From positions 62,001-126,000 of the forward strand of contig CALFFK010000047.1 in NCBI GenBank assembly GCA_937957975.1: DNA of 64,000 nt, given 5' to 3'. Below, piece after piece: positions 36,805 to 46,195 of the stretch. This DNA is from an uncultured Neomegalonema sp. (GTDB taxonomy: Bacteria; Pseudomonadota; Alphaproteobacteria; Rhodobacterales; Rhodobacteraceae). A program made the position numbers and the translations under genes. The stretch's first letter is position 1. Every line of letters starts with the position of its first letter. The notes under the pieces were generated by a model, which worked only from the letters and a program-made list of their open reading frames with translations, made no database searches and had not been told where the DNA came from.

Positions 36805-37678
36805 ATGGCAAGGCTGTATGCAGAATATTGTGCTGTGTGATTCCGGGCAGGACGAGCGAGACGGGACAGTTGATCCCCCGCTCTGCGCATCCCTCTCGCA
36901 CTGCATTCCCGATAGAGGTGGCGGTGTAGCGGCCCGAAAAATGGCCGAGCACCAGATGACCGATTTTCATTCCGGCCACCATATCCAGCACATCGACCAG
37001 AACCGAGTGACGGAACCGGGTTGGATCATCCACACTATCGTCGGCGGCATCGATGAAAGTTGCTTCGTGGATCAGAACCTCCGCGCCCTCATAGCGTCCG
37101 TCGTCGAGAACGCTGGTATCCCCGGAATAGGCGAATACGAGATCGTGCTGCTCCTGCGTGATCGCATCTTCTTCGTAGCTATGGCGCAATGCCGCGATCT
37201 CCGCACCTGGCTTGCCATGATGTTCTGGCCGCAATTTGCGTTTCCTTCGCGTTATAAAATAGCTCAGTGACCGGATACCCGGTTTGATCCCCCGGATATG
37301 ATTGTTCTCCATCGCCCGTACCGACAGCCCTTTTCCAATTGGTACGGTCTGGCCATCAGAGATCGGTCGCCACGTCGTTCCGCGAATATGTGGATCGAAG
37401 TCACGGCAGAATGCGGCAAGAGGCGGAAACGATCCACTGTCTATGGGATAATGGATGGTCAAGCCTGGTCCACCATATAGCTGCTGAAATGCTAGGATTC
37501 CGGCGATGTGGTCGCGATCCGCGTGACTCAGGAAAAGATGGCGGACCTTGCGTGCCTTGTGCATCAGAGCCGCGCTTGCGCCGTCGCCGCAATCGAACAT
37601 TACGCCATATTGCTCGGCAAAATACCATGTTGAAAACAGGGCCGTGGACGCACCGTGAAGTGTTATTGCCCCACTCAT
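36803..37678 (-). CDS. MBL-fold metallo-hydrolase (RNase Z-like)
   Basis: A 291-residue metallo-beta-lactamase-fold protein with the overall plan of the RNase Z/ElaC branch. The metal motif reads 'LSHADRDHIAG' (about residues 50-60), so the usual HxHxDH is HxDxDH with the second histidine replaced by aspartate. Further ligands appear in 'FAYSGDTSVLDDG', 'LIHEATFI' and 'LVLGHFSGRY'. The substitution makes true tRNase Z activity doubtful; a phosphodiesterase-type or other hydrolase role is possible. ATG 37678 overlaps the stop of the upstream HCCA-isomerase-like gene (ATGA). Confidence 0.85.
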   Translation of the reverse strand: MSGAITLHGASTALFSTWYFAEQYGVMFDCGDGASAALMHKARKVRHLFLSHADRDHIAGILAFQQLYGGPGLTIHYPIDSGSFPPLAAFCRDFDPHIRGTTWRPISDGQTVPIGKGLSVRAMENNHIRGIKPGIRSLSYFITRRKRKLRPEHHGKPGAEIAALRHSYEEDAITQEQHDLVFAYSGDTSVLDDGRYEGAEVLIHEATFIDAADDSVDDPTRFRHSVLVDVLDMVAGMKIGHLVLGHFSGRYTATSIGNAVREGCAERGINCPVSLVLPGITQHNILHTALP

Positions 37679-38262
37679 TCTTCTTTCCTGAACAATGCTG
37701 GTTCTTTCAGAAAATCGAGCATCATCGGTAAGGCATCATCGCCCCAGAACAACTCGCCTTCGATGTCGAAGGTCGGTACGCCATAGACGCCTCGTGCGAT
37801 GGCTGCGTCTGTATTCGCGTGGAGTTTTGCCTTTACGGCTGGGTCAGCGATCCGTTCTTCCCAATCAGATATGCCAAGTTTTGCGGCGAGGGCGGATAGG
37901 CTGTCCGGTGTATCCCCGGCATTGCCTTCGCCCCAGATATGCTCTGCGATGGTTCGCACGGTGGCAAGGTCACTGCCCATTGAGATAGTCAACCGCAAGA
38001 GGGAAAGCGGATTGAAGGGATGGGTAGGCGGCATCTGAAAGGGGATGTTGCGTTGCATCGCTGTCCAGCGGGCCATGCGGAAGGTTTGAACCCTTTTTGC
38101 AGAGATTTCCGCTGGTCCCTTATGGCCCCAATGCCTGAGAAGCCCGGCAAAGACCACCGGCACCGGGTGTATTTTGAAATTGTCCTGCAAATGATTGAAC
38201 CGTGAGAGTGCGATCCAGGGGAAAGGGGAGATGTAATCGAAATACCAGTCTGCCCGCCGCAT
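37675..38262 (-). CDS. DsbA-like / 2-hydroxychromene-2-carboxylate isomerase family protein
   Basis: A 195-residue thioredoxin-fold protein of the kappa-GST/HCCA isomerase type. 'DWYFDYISPFPWIALSRF' (residues 5-22) has the serine that replaces the redox cysteines, 'FNPLSLLRL' is in the helical insertion, and 'ARGVYGVPTFDIEGELFWGDD' holds the cis-proline and conserved C-terminal block. It lacks a CxxC motif and signal peptide, so a glutathione-dependent isomerase in the cytoplasm is more likely than a disulfide oxidase. The substrate is unknown. It is coupled to the MBL gene by a 4-bp overlap. Confidence 0.88.
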   Translation of the reverse strand: MRRADWYFDYISPFPWIALSRFNHLQDNFKIHPVPVVFAGLLRHWGHKGPAEISAKRVQTFRMARWTAMQRNIPFQMPPTHPFNPLSLLRLTISMGSDLATVRTIAEHIWGEGNAGDTPDSLSALAAKLGISDWEERIADPAVKAKLHANTDAAIARGVYGVPTFDIEGELFWGDDALPMMLDFLKEPALFRKEE

Positions 38263-38716
38263 TGGCCGCTCCCGTTTTTGTATTAAAATGTGAAGAATGA
38301 TCGCCTATCGCGCATTTTGGTCAACCTCGCCGCATACAAGCGAAAAAACATACAACCGGATCGTTTTTCCTACTGGACACATTGAACCTGAACAATAGTC
38401 TCAAGATTGAGATGGGAAATCGGGGGCGGAACAATGGGATTATTTTTAAGGAGATGGTTTGGGCATCGCAATGCAGAGAACGAGGATGTTATCCTCGGTT
38501 GTGACATGGTTCCAGCATCCTCTGTGCTTTCGATCCTGAGCGATCAATCTATGGGTGAGGCGGTGGCGATGCCGGTTCCGTCTTCTTCGGTAGGACCGTT
38601 TACCACGATGGCAGAAGCTCCGATCCGCGACAGTTGACTCGCTGCGCGACCCCTTGCATGTGTGGCGTATTCCTGCCGTTGATGTTGAGCCGGATTAAAA
38701 GGGGAGACTCTGCATC
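38263..38716. other. 454-bp region before the ABC transporter, at most one doubtful small ORF
   Basis: Lies between the divergent HCCA-isomerase-like gene and the ABC ATPase. A 67-codon frame at 38434-38637 (starting MGLFLRRWFGHRN) has only a weak ribosome site (GGCGGAACA) and no recognisable family; its proline/serine-rich end resembles the extension of the next protein, but it is in another frame. I see no clear promoter pair or RNA fold. The binding protein gene expected at this position is absent. Confidence 0.5.
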
Positions 38717-40633
38717 GTGGAGATTGAGAAGCCGCATTCCGCTGTCTCCATTTCCTATTCGCTGAGTCCACAGGAGCGACCAGCCAGCCGCTTTGAGACT
38801 TTTCAGATACCCCCGGCTTTTCATGCGATTAGCGCGCGGTATGCGCCAACCCCCATCCGCCCCAGCCGCCTTCTTGCATCGCTAACCGGTGTTGGGCGTT
38901 TTCGCCCAGCCGACTCCCGGCGAACGACATCTATCCGCCCTCGACCGCCACGCCCACCAGTGCGTCAGGCGCCGCCAGTGATGACATCCGGGCCGATGCC
39001 AGTGGTGACAGCAATACCGCTTGCTGCCGCTGTTTCGACGCCATCTGTTGCCGTAAAAGCCGATCTGCAATCGGGTGTATCCCTATCCGAACCCGTCAGC
39101 ATGAAACCTGACCTGCCGTCAGTGGCAAAAACTCCTCCACCTGAAAATACCGCTTCCGCGCCGCTGCTCTCTGTCAGGGGCGTCAGTAAATCTTTCGGCC
39201 CCGTGCGCGCTGTGGATGCCGTATCCCTTGATCTAAGGTCTGGCGAGAAGCACGCGCTTCTGGGGGAGAATGGTGCGGGAAAATCGACTCTCGTGAAGAT
39301 GATCTACGGTGTCCTGCAACCCGATTCAGGCACAATCTCCCTTGATGGTCGCGCCCTGCGAATTGATAGCCCGTCAATGGCGCGGAGGCAGGGAATCGGG
39401 ATGGTCTTTCAGCATTTTTCGACTTTTGAAGCCCTGAGCGTTGCGGAGAACCTTGCTGTCGTCCTGCCTGATCGCTCGTTGCGTGATATACGCCGTGATG
39501 TGAAGCGGATTGGCGGGGAATATGGTCTTGGAATCGAACCGGATCGCCGCCTTGTCGATCTGTCGGCTGGCGAGCGCCAACGGGTAGAGATTATCCGGTG
39601 TCTGCTTCAAAATCCGCGTTTGCTGATTATGGATGAGCCAACCTCCGTTTTGACGCCACAGGAGGCCGAAGCCCTGTTCGTCGTCTTGAATCGGCTGGCC
39701 GGGGAAGGCTGTGCGATCCTTTATATATCGCATCGTCTGGAGGATGTTCGCGCGCTCTGCACCAGCGCGACAGTCATGCGTCGGGGTAAGGTCGTCGCGA
39801 CCTGTGATCCGCGTGAACAAACCGCTGCATCCTTGGCTAAAATGATGATCGGATCGACAGTGGAACACCCACGCAAACAGGCGGCTTATATCGGAAAACC
39901 CCTGTTGGAGGTAAGCGACCTTTCTGTGCCGTCCACAAACGGTATGGCACTGGATGGCATTACCTTCGCTGCGCGCAAGGGCGAAATCCTAGGTATTGCC
40001 GGGGTTGCAGGGGAAGGGCAGTCAGAACTGTTTGCTGCCCTGAGCGGCGAGCGCATCCTGCGCCGTAACGATACAATCCGGGTGGATGGTCGCGCGGTCG
40101 GGAAATTCGATTCGACCCGCCGCAGACGTGCGGGTATGGCCTTTGCGCCGGAGCGCCGCATTGGACATTCGGCCATCGGAGATATGCGCCTCTCGGAAAA
40201 TTTTCGCCTGACTCATAATGCGACGGGCATCGGGCGCAATGGTGCGCAGCAAATCCGTGAGGATTTTGATGTGCGGGCCGAGGGACGTGATCCGTTTGCC
40301 TCTGCGCTTTCGGGCGGCAATCTCCAGAAATTCGTTATCGGTCGAGAGATTATGCGCGATCCCGCCGTGCTGATCGTTGAACAACCAACATGGGGTGTGG
40401 ACGCTGGCGCGGCGGCTACGATTCATGAGGCGTTGATGGCGCTTTCCGCAAAGGGCGCGGCCATCGTTGTAATCTCGCAGGATCTGGATGAAATCTTCGC
40501 CATCTGCGATCGGGTTGCGGTGCTGCATCGCGGAAGGCTTTCGGAACCGCAGGTGACGGGTACGGTCACGGCGGAGGCGCTGGGCTTGCTCATGGGCGGT
40601 GTCGAACCGACCGCACTGGCCGAGGCGATCTGA
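38717..40633 (+). CDS. ABC transporter ATP-binding protein (nucleoside/BMP-type, two ABC domains) with long N-terminal extension
   Basis: A 638-residue protein with tandem ABC domains like NupO/RbsA. The first domain has Walker A 'LLGENGAGKSTLVKMIYG' (about 182-199), signature 'LSAGERQRVEI' and Walker B 'LLIMDEPTSVL'. The second has a degenerate Walker A ('GIAGVAGEGQSELFAAL') and signature 'LSGGNLQKFVIGRE'. The ABC part starts only near residue 149. Before it lies a proline/serine/alanine-rich stretch absent from ordinary members, which are 500-530 residues long. GTG 38717 is the start if GGGGAG at 11 nt is used; internal ATGs at 38981, 38996 or 39101 would shorten it but lack good ribosome sites. 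Confidence 0.88.
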   Translation: MEIEKPHSAVSISYSLSPQERPASRFETFQIPPAFHAISARYAPTPIRPSRLLASLTGVGRFRPADSRRTTSIRPRPPRPPVRQAPPVMTSGPMPVVTAIPLAAAVSTPSVAVKADLQSGVSLSEPVSMKPDLPSVAKTPPPENTASAPLLSVRGVSKSFGPVRAVDAVSLDLRSGEKHALLGENGAGKSTLVKMIYGVLQPDSGTISLDGRALRIDSPSMARRQGIGMVFQHFSTFEALSVAENLAVVLPDRSLRDIRRDVKRIGGEYGLGIEPDRRLVDLSAGERQRVEIIRCLLQNPRLLIMDEPTSVLTPQEAEALFVVLNRLAGEGCAILYISHRLEDVRALCTSATVMRRGKVVATCDPREQTAASLAKMMIGSTVEHPRKQAAYIGKPLLEVSDLSVPSTNGMALDGITFAARKGEILGIAGVAGEGQSELFAALSGERILRRNDTIRVDGRAVGKFDSTRRRRAGMAFAPERRIGHSAIGDMRLSENFRLTHNATGIGRNGAQQIREDFDVRAEGRDPFASALSGGNLQKFVIGREIMRDPAVLIVEQPTWGVDAGAAATIHEALMALSAKGAAIVVISQDLDEIFAICDRVAVLHRGRLSEPQVTGTVTAEALGLLMGGVEPTALAEAI

Positions 40634-40636
40634 TCC

Positions 40637-41704
40637 ATGCTCGAACGCCGCGTTGCTCCATCGCCTGTCCTTGCGATCCTGTCGCCCATCATTGCTGTGG
40701 TGCTAACGATCCTTGCCGGGTTCGCCCTGTTTGCGGCGCTGGGGAAAGACCCGGTGAAGGCGATGGAAATCTACTTTTTATCGCCCTTTGCCGATGCCTA
40801 TAATCGGTCAGAATTGCTGGTGAAGGCGATCCCGCTTGCACTGATTGGTTCAGGGCTGGCGATCTGTTTCCGGGCGGGTGTCTTCAATATCGGCGCTCCG
40901 GGGCAATATACGCTGGGTGCAATTTTTGCCGGAGGCGTTGCGCTTCATGCGCCGGAGAATGCGGCGATGATCTGGCTATTGCCGTTATGTTTGGCCGCCG
41001 GGTTTGTGGGCGGAATGCTGTGGGGGTGGATACCGGCGATCCTGCGCAATCTGGCCGGGGCGAATGTGATTCTCGTCAGCCTGATGCTGACTTATGTCGC
41101 TGCATTACTGCTCGATTGGCTGGTGCGGGGACCATGGGCTGACCCGCTAGGGCGGGGTTTTCCGAAGACGGCAACCTTCCCGGATGGAGCGTTGATGCCG
41201 AACCTTCTGGCAGGGACGCGGCTGCATTGGGGGTTGGTCCTTGCGGTAATCGCGGCATTGGCGCTTGCATGGATGTTGTTTCGGACCCGCCGGGGCTTTG
41301 GTATCCGCGCGATGGGGCTTGCGCCGAAGGCGGCGGCATTCGGCGGCTTTTCCGAAGCGAAGACTGTCACGTATGTGCTGTTGGTTTCAGGCGGGCTGGC
41401 GGGGCTGGCCGGAGCAGTGGAGGCGACGGCGACGATTCAACAACTCCAGCCTGATATTGCCGCTGGCTATGGCTTTGCAGCAATCATTGTTGCCTTTCTC
41501 GGACGGTTGAATCCCATAGGGGCGCTGATTGCGGCATTGGCACTGGCCGTGACCTATATTGGTGGGGAGAACGCGCAGATTTTGCTGAAATTACCGAAGA
41601 ATGCCGCATTCGTGTTTCAGGGGATGCTGCTATTCTTCCTGCTCGCCTGTGACACGCTGATCCATTACCGCATTCGATTGTATCGCCGGGCAGGGATAGC
41701 CTAG
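40637..41704 (+). CDS. ABC transporter permease (nucleoside-type, branched-chain permease family)
   Basis: A 355-residue inner-membrane permease with about nine to ten helices and the family block 'FRAGVFNIGAPGQYTLGAI' (about residues 76-94), followed by 'GGMLWGWIPAILRN' and 'RAMGLAPKAAAFGGF', the coupling region to the ATPase. It resembles NupP/YufP. It starts 3 nt after the ATPase stop and ends directly before the second permease. The substrate is probably a nucleoside or purine, judged from the family; not provable here. Confidence 0.9.
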   Translation: MLERRVAPSPVLAILSPIIAVVLTILAGFALFAALGKDPVKAMEIYFLSPFADAYNRSELLVKAIPLALIGSGLAICFRAGVFNIGAPGQYTLGAIFAGGVALHAPENAAMIWLLPLCLAAGFVGGMLWGWIPAILRNLAGANVILVSLMLTYVAALLLDWLVRGPWADPLGRGFPKTATFPDGALMPNLLAGTRLHWGLVLAVIAALALAWMLFRTRRGFGIRAMGLAPKAAAFGGFSEAKTVTYVLLVSGGLAGLAGAVEATATIQQLQPDIAAGYGFAAIIVAFLGRLNPIGALIAALALAVTYIGGENAQILLKLPKNAAFVFQGMLLFFLLACDTLIHYRIRLYRRAGIA

Positions 41705-42610
41705 ATGGAAGCCTTTATCGTCAGCATGATCGTTGCTGCTACTCCGTTGCTACTCGCTGCGACGGGGGAACTGGTTGCTGAACGCTCCGGCGTTCTCAAT
41801 CTTGGTGTCGAAGGCATGATGTTGCTTGGGGCTGTTGCGGCCTTTGCCGTGACCCTTTCCACGGGTTCCAGCGCGCTAGGGTTTGTTGCCGGGGCTGGAG
41901 CCGGAGTAGGCGCGGCGGCTCTATTTGCTCTGGTGGCGTTGGGCTTTACGGCCAATCAGGCGGCGACGGGATTGGCGCTGGCGATCTTTGGAACAGGAGT
42001 TTCCGGGTTGATAGGGCAGAGCTATGTCGGCAATGCCATCGACCCTCTGGCGCCGGTTTTGGCAGCAGGGAAGCTACCGGATAATCCGGCGTTGCGTGTG
42101 ATCCTTGGGCAGGATGCGATGGTCTATTTTGCACTGCTGCTTGCATTTGGAGTGTGGTTTTACCTCAGTCGCACCCGCTCTGGCCTGAAACTGCGTGCCA
42201 TTGGCGATGATGCCGTCTCGGCCCATGCGGTTGGCCTGAAAGTGCTAGGCTCGCGGACGGCGGCGGTGTTGTTTGGTGGAGCCTGTGCTGGGCTTGCAGG
42301 GGCATATTTGTCGCTGGTTTATACGCCGCTATGGGGAGAGAACATGACGGCAGGGCGGGGATGGATTGCGCTGGCGCTAGTGGTCTTTGCCGGTTGGGGA
42401 CCAGTCCGCGTGATTTTTGGCGCATATCTCTTTGCCGCCGCGTCCCTGTCACAGTTCTATGGCGGGGTGTTGGGCCTCTCTATCCCTTCGCAGTTTCTCG
42501 CCATGACACCGTATCTGGCAACAATCCTTGCGCTGGTTGTTATCTCCGCCGCCGGAGCGAGGCGTAATGCTCCGGCGATGCTGGGGCTACCGTTCAGGCC
42601 AGACCGTTGA
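41705..42610 (+). CDS. ABC transporter permease (nucleoside-type, second subunit)
   Basis: A 301-residue permease homologous to the preceding one (NupQ/YufQ type): 'AERSGVLNLGVEGMMLLGAV' at about residues 26-45 and the coupling block 'LRAIGDDAVSAHAVGL'. It starts on the base after the upstream stop (ATG 41705), so the ATPase and both permeases are one translational unit. No BMP-family substrate-binding protein lies within the window, so that component must be encoded elsewhere. The last 17 bp overlap the convergent aminotransferase. Confidence 0.9.
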   Translation: MEAFIVSMIVAATPLLLAATGELVAERSGVLNLGVEGMMLLGAVAAFAVTLSTGSSALGFVAGAGAGVGAAALFALVALGFTANQAATGLALAIFGTGVSGLIGQSYVGNAIDPLAPVLAAGKLPDNPALRVILGQDAMVYFALLLAFGVWFYLSRTRSGLKLRAIGDDAVSAHAVGLKVLGSRTAAVLFGGACAGLAGAYLSLVYTPLWGENMTAGRGWIALALVVFAGWGPVRVIFGAYLFAAASLSQFYGGVLGLSIPSQFLAMTPYLATILALVVISAAGARRNAPAMLGLPFRPDR

Positions 42611-43757
42611 GCCGACCGCTAAGCTGCGCAATCACGTCGCAATCGGCATTTGCAAAGGCAAGGCGCAGGTAATCGTCCTGTCCCTCGCCAAAAAACGCGC
42701 CGGGGATTGAGGACACACCCGCTTCGCGCGCCAATCGTTTTGCGACCTCGACCGATCCTGTGCCGGTGAACGGATGGCGCAGGAAAACGAAATACGCCCC
42801 CATCGCACCAATTTGCCACGCAGGAGCCTCCGCCAGCGTGGCGCGCAAGGCATCAGCACGTCGGCCAATCTCGGCCCGGTTCGCCGCGCGCCAGTCGGTC
42901 AGAGGCTCAATGGCTTTTGCTACTGCGATCTGCGCTGCGCGGGGAGGGCAGATTTGCAAATTGTCCATGATCTTTGCTGCCGCCCCGATGATCCGCTCGC
43001 CGCCAACGATTGCGCCGAGGCGGTGGCCGGGGATGCAGAAGCTTTTGGAAAAACTGTAAAGCTGGATCAGATTATCACGCCAACCGGGGCGGGATAATAA
43101 TTCGTGCCGATCCTTGCTTTCCGAAAAATCGCGATATGTTTCGTCGAGTATCAACCACACGCCCGCTTCCTGGCAGAGATCAAGGATCGCACTGAGTAAG
43201 GCCGGAGGGTAGACGCTGCCCGTGGGGTTGTTGGGCGAGACGACCGCAAATGCCCGCACTTCCGGCGTCAAAGCCGCGCGTATAGCCTCGATTTGAGGCA
43301 GAAAGCCATCTTCCGGGCGACATGCTACGAAGCGGGTGCCGATGCCCAGCATCGACAGTGTGGCCTCGTGGTTGAAATAGCAGGGATTGGTCATCAGGAT
43401 TGCATCACCCGCTCCTGCAACGGCCATCACTGCGCTGACGAAAGCCTGATTGCAGCCGGAGGTAATGTGTGTTTCCGCCGCTGAAACCGGGGCATCATAG
43501 AGGGCCGCGACATGGGCGGCATAGGCCTTGCGCAGGGCTGGCTCTCCCTCAATATCCCCGTAATTGGTGGCCTGTGTCGATCCCGCCGCTTCGCCCAGCC
43601 AGCCGAGCATTTCGGGAGGGGGGGGATACCCCGGCACAGCCTGAGACAGGTCGAGCAATGGCCCCCGTGTGCCATCATATTCCTGCGCCCAGGCCTGAAC
43701 AGCCGGGATTGCCGGAAGCGCCAGATTATCAACAGCGGGATTCAGGGGAAGTTTCAT
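42594..43757 (-). CDS. Class I/II pyridoxal-phosphate aminotransferase
   Basis: A 387-residue fold-type I aminotransferase: 'YGDIEGEPALRKAYAAHV' near residue 66, 'SPNNPTGSVYP' (Asn for PLP), 'LILDETYRDF', and the PLP lysine in 'YSFSKSFCIPGHRLGAIVGG' (about residue 238). A C-terminal arginine in 'YLRLAFANAD' is positioned to bind the substrate carboxylate. The amino donor/acceptor pair is not evident; aspartate-, alanine- or MalY-like activities are all possible. It is convergent with the ABC permease and divergent from recR. Confidence 0.9.
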   Translation of the reverse strand: MKLPLNPAVDNLALPAIPAVQAWAQEYDGTRGPLLDLSQAVPGYPPPPEMLGWLGEAAGSTQATNYGDIEGEPALRKAYAAHVAALYDAPVSAAETHITSGCNQAFVSAVMAVAGAGDAILMTNPCYFNHEATLSMLGIGTRFVACRPEDGFLPQIEAIRAALTPEVRAFAVVSPNNPTGSVYPPALLSAILDLCQEAGVWLILDETYRDFSESKDRHELLSRPGWRDNLIQLYSFSKSFCIPGHRLGAIVGGERIIGAAAKIMDNLQICPPRAAQIAVAKAIEPLTDWRAANRAEIGRRADALRATLAEAPAWQIGAMGAYFVFLRHPFTGTGSVEVAKRLAREAGVSSIPGAFFGEGQDDYLRLAFANADCDVIAQLSGRLNGLA

Positions 43758-43865
43758 CGGTGCGCTCCAAGTTTACAGCACACTTCCCCATCATGCACGC
43801 TCTGTCAAAATGCGAAGTGACGTATTATCAGTTGGAAATCCGTTTTGATCGAGGAAGCTCCCCCC

Positions 43866-44471
43866 GTGAATTCCAACCATAGCGGCGACGAAATTCAGCG
43901 CCTGATTGATTTGTTGGCAAAGCTGCCCGGTCTTGGCCCTAGGTCGGGGCGGCGGGCGGCACTGGCACTGATCCGCAAGCGTGAGACGTTGTTGAAACCA
44001 CTGGCGAAGGCAATGGCAGATGTGGCGGAGACTGTGACGGAATGTTCGGTCTGTGGTGCGGTCGATACGCGTGATCCCTGTGGAATTTGCTGCGATCCCT
44101 CACGTAGCAATGCGATTCTTTGCGTGGTCGAACAAGCGGGCGATCTGTGGGCCATGGAGCGGGGCGGCGCGTTCAAGGGCCGGTATCATGTGCTGGGTGG
44201 TGTTCTGTCGGCGCTCGATGGGATATCACCCGAAGATTTGCGCATCCCCGATCTCGCACATCGGGTTCGCAGCGAGGGTGTTGAAGAAGTGGTTCTTGCC
44301 CTCAACGCCACCATTGATGGAAGTACGACCTCGCATTACATCGCAGACGCGCTGGAAGATACCGGCGTTGCCCTCACCACGCTGGCACAGGGCGTTCCCA
44401 TTGGCGGCGAACTCGATTATCTGGATGATGGTACGATTTCCGCCGCCCTTCGGGCGCGTAAGGGATTTTGA
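43866..44471 (+). CDS. recR: Recombination protein RecR
   Basis: A 201-residue RecFOR-pathway protein that loads RecA at gaps. It has the N-terminal HhH '[20 protein letters not shown]' (about residues 16-35), a C4 zinc finger '[18 protein letters not shown]', the Toprim domain with '[20 protein letters not shown]', and '[11 protein letters not shown]'. GTG 43866 is preferred, with GAGGAAG 8 nt upstream; the TTG at 43845 has no such site. The usual partner gene for YbaB/EbfC is not adjacent here. Confidence 0.96.
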   Translation: MNSNHSGDEIQRLIDLLAKLPGLGPRSGRRAALALIRKRETLLKPLAKAMADVAETVTECSVCGAVDTRDPCGICCDPSRSNAILCVVEQAGDLWAMERGGAFKGRYHVLGGVLSALDGISPEDLRIPDLAHRVRSEGVEEVVLALNATIDGSTTSHYIADALEDTGVALTTLAQGVPIGGELDYLDDGTISAALRARKGF

Positions 44472-44477
44472 GTGAGC

Positions 44478-46034
44478 CTACTGCACCACCACAAAATTTC
44501 CGCCATCCGTTGTGCGGAGCGTATTCCCATTCACCGAAGAGAGCGGCGCACCGCTTCTTAAAATCTGCACTGGCGTTTCGATGGCTGTCCCGGTTTCAAG
44601 ATCAACGAATGGAATATCGATTGGTACTGCCTCGGTGGCCGAGGCCGGAATTGTCGTGAGCGATGGAGTTTCGACATAAGGTATTGTTGGCAGGACCGTG
44701 AAGGCAGGTGCGGATTGCGAAATGGCCCCTGGCGTTGTGGTCGCTTCCGCTGGAACGTCGGGAGCCTGAACGTAAGGCACTGCCTCAGATACGGCAGGCA
44801 ATACCTGTACAAGGGGCGCTGATTGCACAGGAGTTGTTTGTATCGGGGGCACCTGAACAGGCGTAACTTGAGTTGGGATTGTCTGAACAGATGTGGCCAG
44901 TACAGATGTCGCCTGAATGGGGGCAGGGTTCACGCGTGCCGGGGCCGTTTGTGAGATCACCTGTACGGTAGGATTACTTGTCTCGCTCAGAAGAACGGAC
45001 AGGAAAACGCGCGTTCCGTCTGTTGCTGCCCCAATCCCGGCGCGATTGTAGTCGGGTATAAGGATGTCCTGTAGACTCGCCCCCTGTTTGCGCCACGAGG
45101 CCAGCGCGGCGCGGGCCAGGGCATCGCCTTGCCAGGCGATACGATTGGTTGCTTCCCATACGATCATTGTCAGACGGCTCGTAAGGTTTGCCGGATTACC
45201 CAGTACCCGACGCAATACAGGATCGCCTTCGCGCGCAGCGGCGGATATGCCACCCGCCGCAAGAGTGGACTCAGCGTGAAGGCGGGCTTCCCGTGACAGC
45301 GCGCCATCTACTGCGAGCGAGGGCAGGGCCAACTCTCCCCGCGCAATGTTCAGGGTTTGGAGTGCCGAGCGTTCAAGATCGGTCGTTAGCCCGTAAAGAT
45401 CTGCCGGTGGTGTCCCGTAGATTGATGCAAGCCGTGCTGATGCCGCATCAACCTGCGGGCGGGCGTAGAGCATCGTAATGTAAACACGATCCAAATCGAC
45501 GGAAACGCCGACTCCGGCAACGTCATATTCAGGCTTCAACAGATTGTCGCGGTGGCTGGGGCTGAGGATCCAATCCTCGGTTGCCTGTGCCGACAGGCTC
45601 GTTGCCCGCCAATCGAGCGCGCCCTGACCGGACCAAAGGTTCTCGCCAAGCTGTGCGTAGCGGAATTTCAAATCTGCAGGTAGCCGCTGGCCCAGACTTT
45701 CACCGTCTGGTGCGTCGTGGGAAAAGAAAGCAAGATCGCGCATCTTCTGACTGTATCGCTGTGCTGAAATGGCAAGATCCGGGTCGGGATCGAGGGGCCG
45801 TAACCCTACTTCAATTCGACGGGCATTGCCTTCCCGCAGGACGGCATCGGCAAGAGCCTGTTCCAGCGCACGTGGATCAGCGGGGCGAGGGGCGTGGCGT
45901 GCGACCTGCTCGGGAGTCAGGGACAGCTCACGAATGAAGAGATCGCCTTCGGCCAGCGCGGAACCGCCACCAACCATCAGCATCATCGCCGCGACGGCGA
46001 CTGAACGGAATGTGTTAACCATGCTGATTCCCAT
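44478..46034 (-). CDS. Secreted protein with two CAP/SCP-like domains and a PVQ-rich repeat tail
   Basis: A 518-residue protein with a signal peptide (cleavage near 'GGSALAEGD', about residue 29). A full bacterial CAP domain follows at about 60-190 ('LRPLDPDPDLAISAQRYSQK', 'FFSHDAPDGESLGQRL', 'GENLWSGQGA', 'SPSHRDNLLKPEY'). A second, degenerate copy at about 210-350 keeps 'AALASWRKQG' but has lost the histidines. A low-complexity repeat region (about 365-460) made of 'PVQ-x-x-x-x-Q-T-T' units ends the protein. CAP proteins of bacteria are extracytoplasmic with unclear substrates. ATG 46034 has AAGGGGAG 9 nt upstream. Confidence 0.85.
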   Translation of the reverse strand: MGISMVNTFRSVAVAAMMLMVGGGSALAEGDLFIRELSLTPEQVARHAPRPADPRALEQALADAVLREGNARRIEVGLRPLDPDPDLAISAQRYSQKMRDLAFFSHDAPDGESLGQRLPADLKFRYAQLGENLWSGQGALDWRATSLSAQATEDWILSPSHRDNLLKPEYDVAGVGVSVDLDRVYITMLYARPQVDAASARLASIYGTPPADLYGLTTDLERSALQTLNIARGELALPSLAVDGALSREARLHAESTLAAGGISAAAREGDPVLRRVLGNPANLTSRLTMIVWEATNRIAWQGDALARAALASWRKQGASLQDILIPDYNRAGIGAATDGTRVFLSVLLSETSNPTVQVISQTAPARVNPAPIQATSVLATSVQTIPTQVTPVQVPPIQTTPVQSAPLVQVLPAVSEAVPYVQAPDVPAEATTTPGAISQSAPAFTVLPTIPYVETPSLTTIPASATEAVPIDIPFVDLETGTAIETPVQILRSGAPLSSVNGNTLRTTDGGNFVVVQ

Positions 46035-46195
46035 ACACTATGCTCCCCTTACCGTGCAAGGATGACGCCATCTGATGCCGCTCACGACTTGGCGAACACC
46101 CAAGTGAAGTGAAAAATCAAACCCTTGGCTATAGGCAGGCGAACCCCTTTGGGGGCAAAGAGTATGTGCATGGCGGCCGCACCAGCCATTGGATA

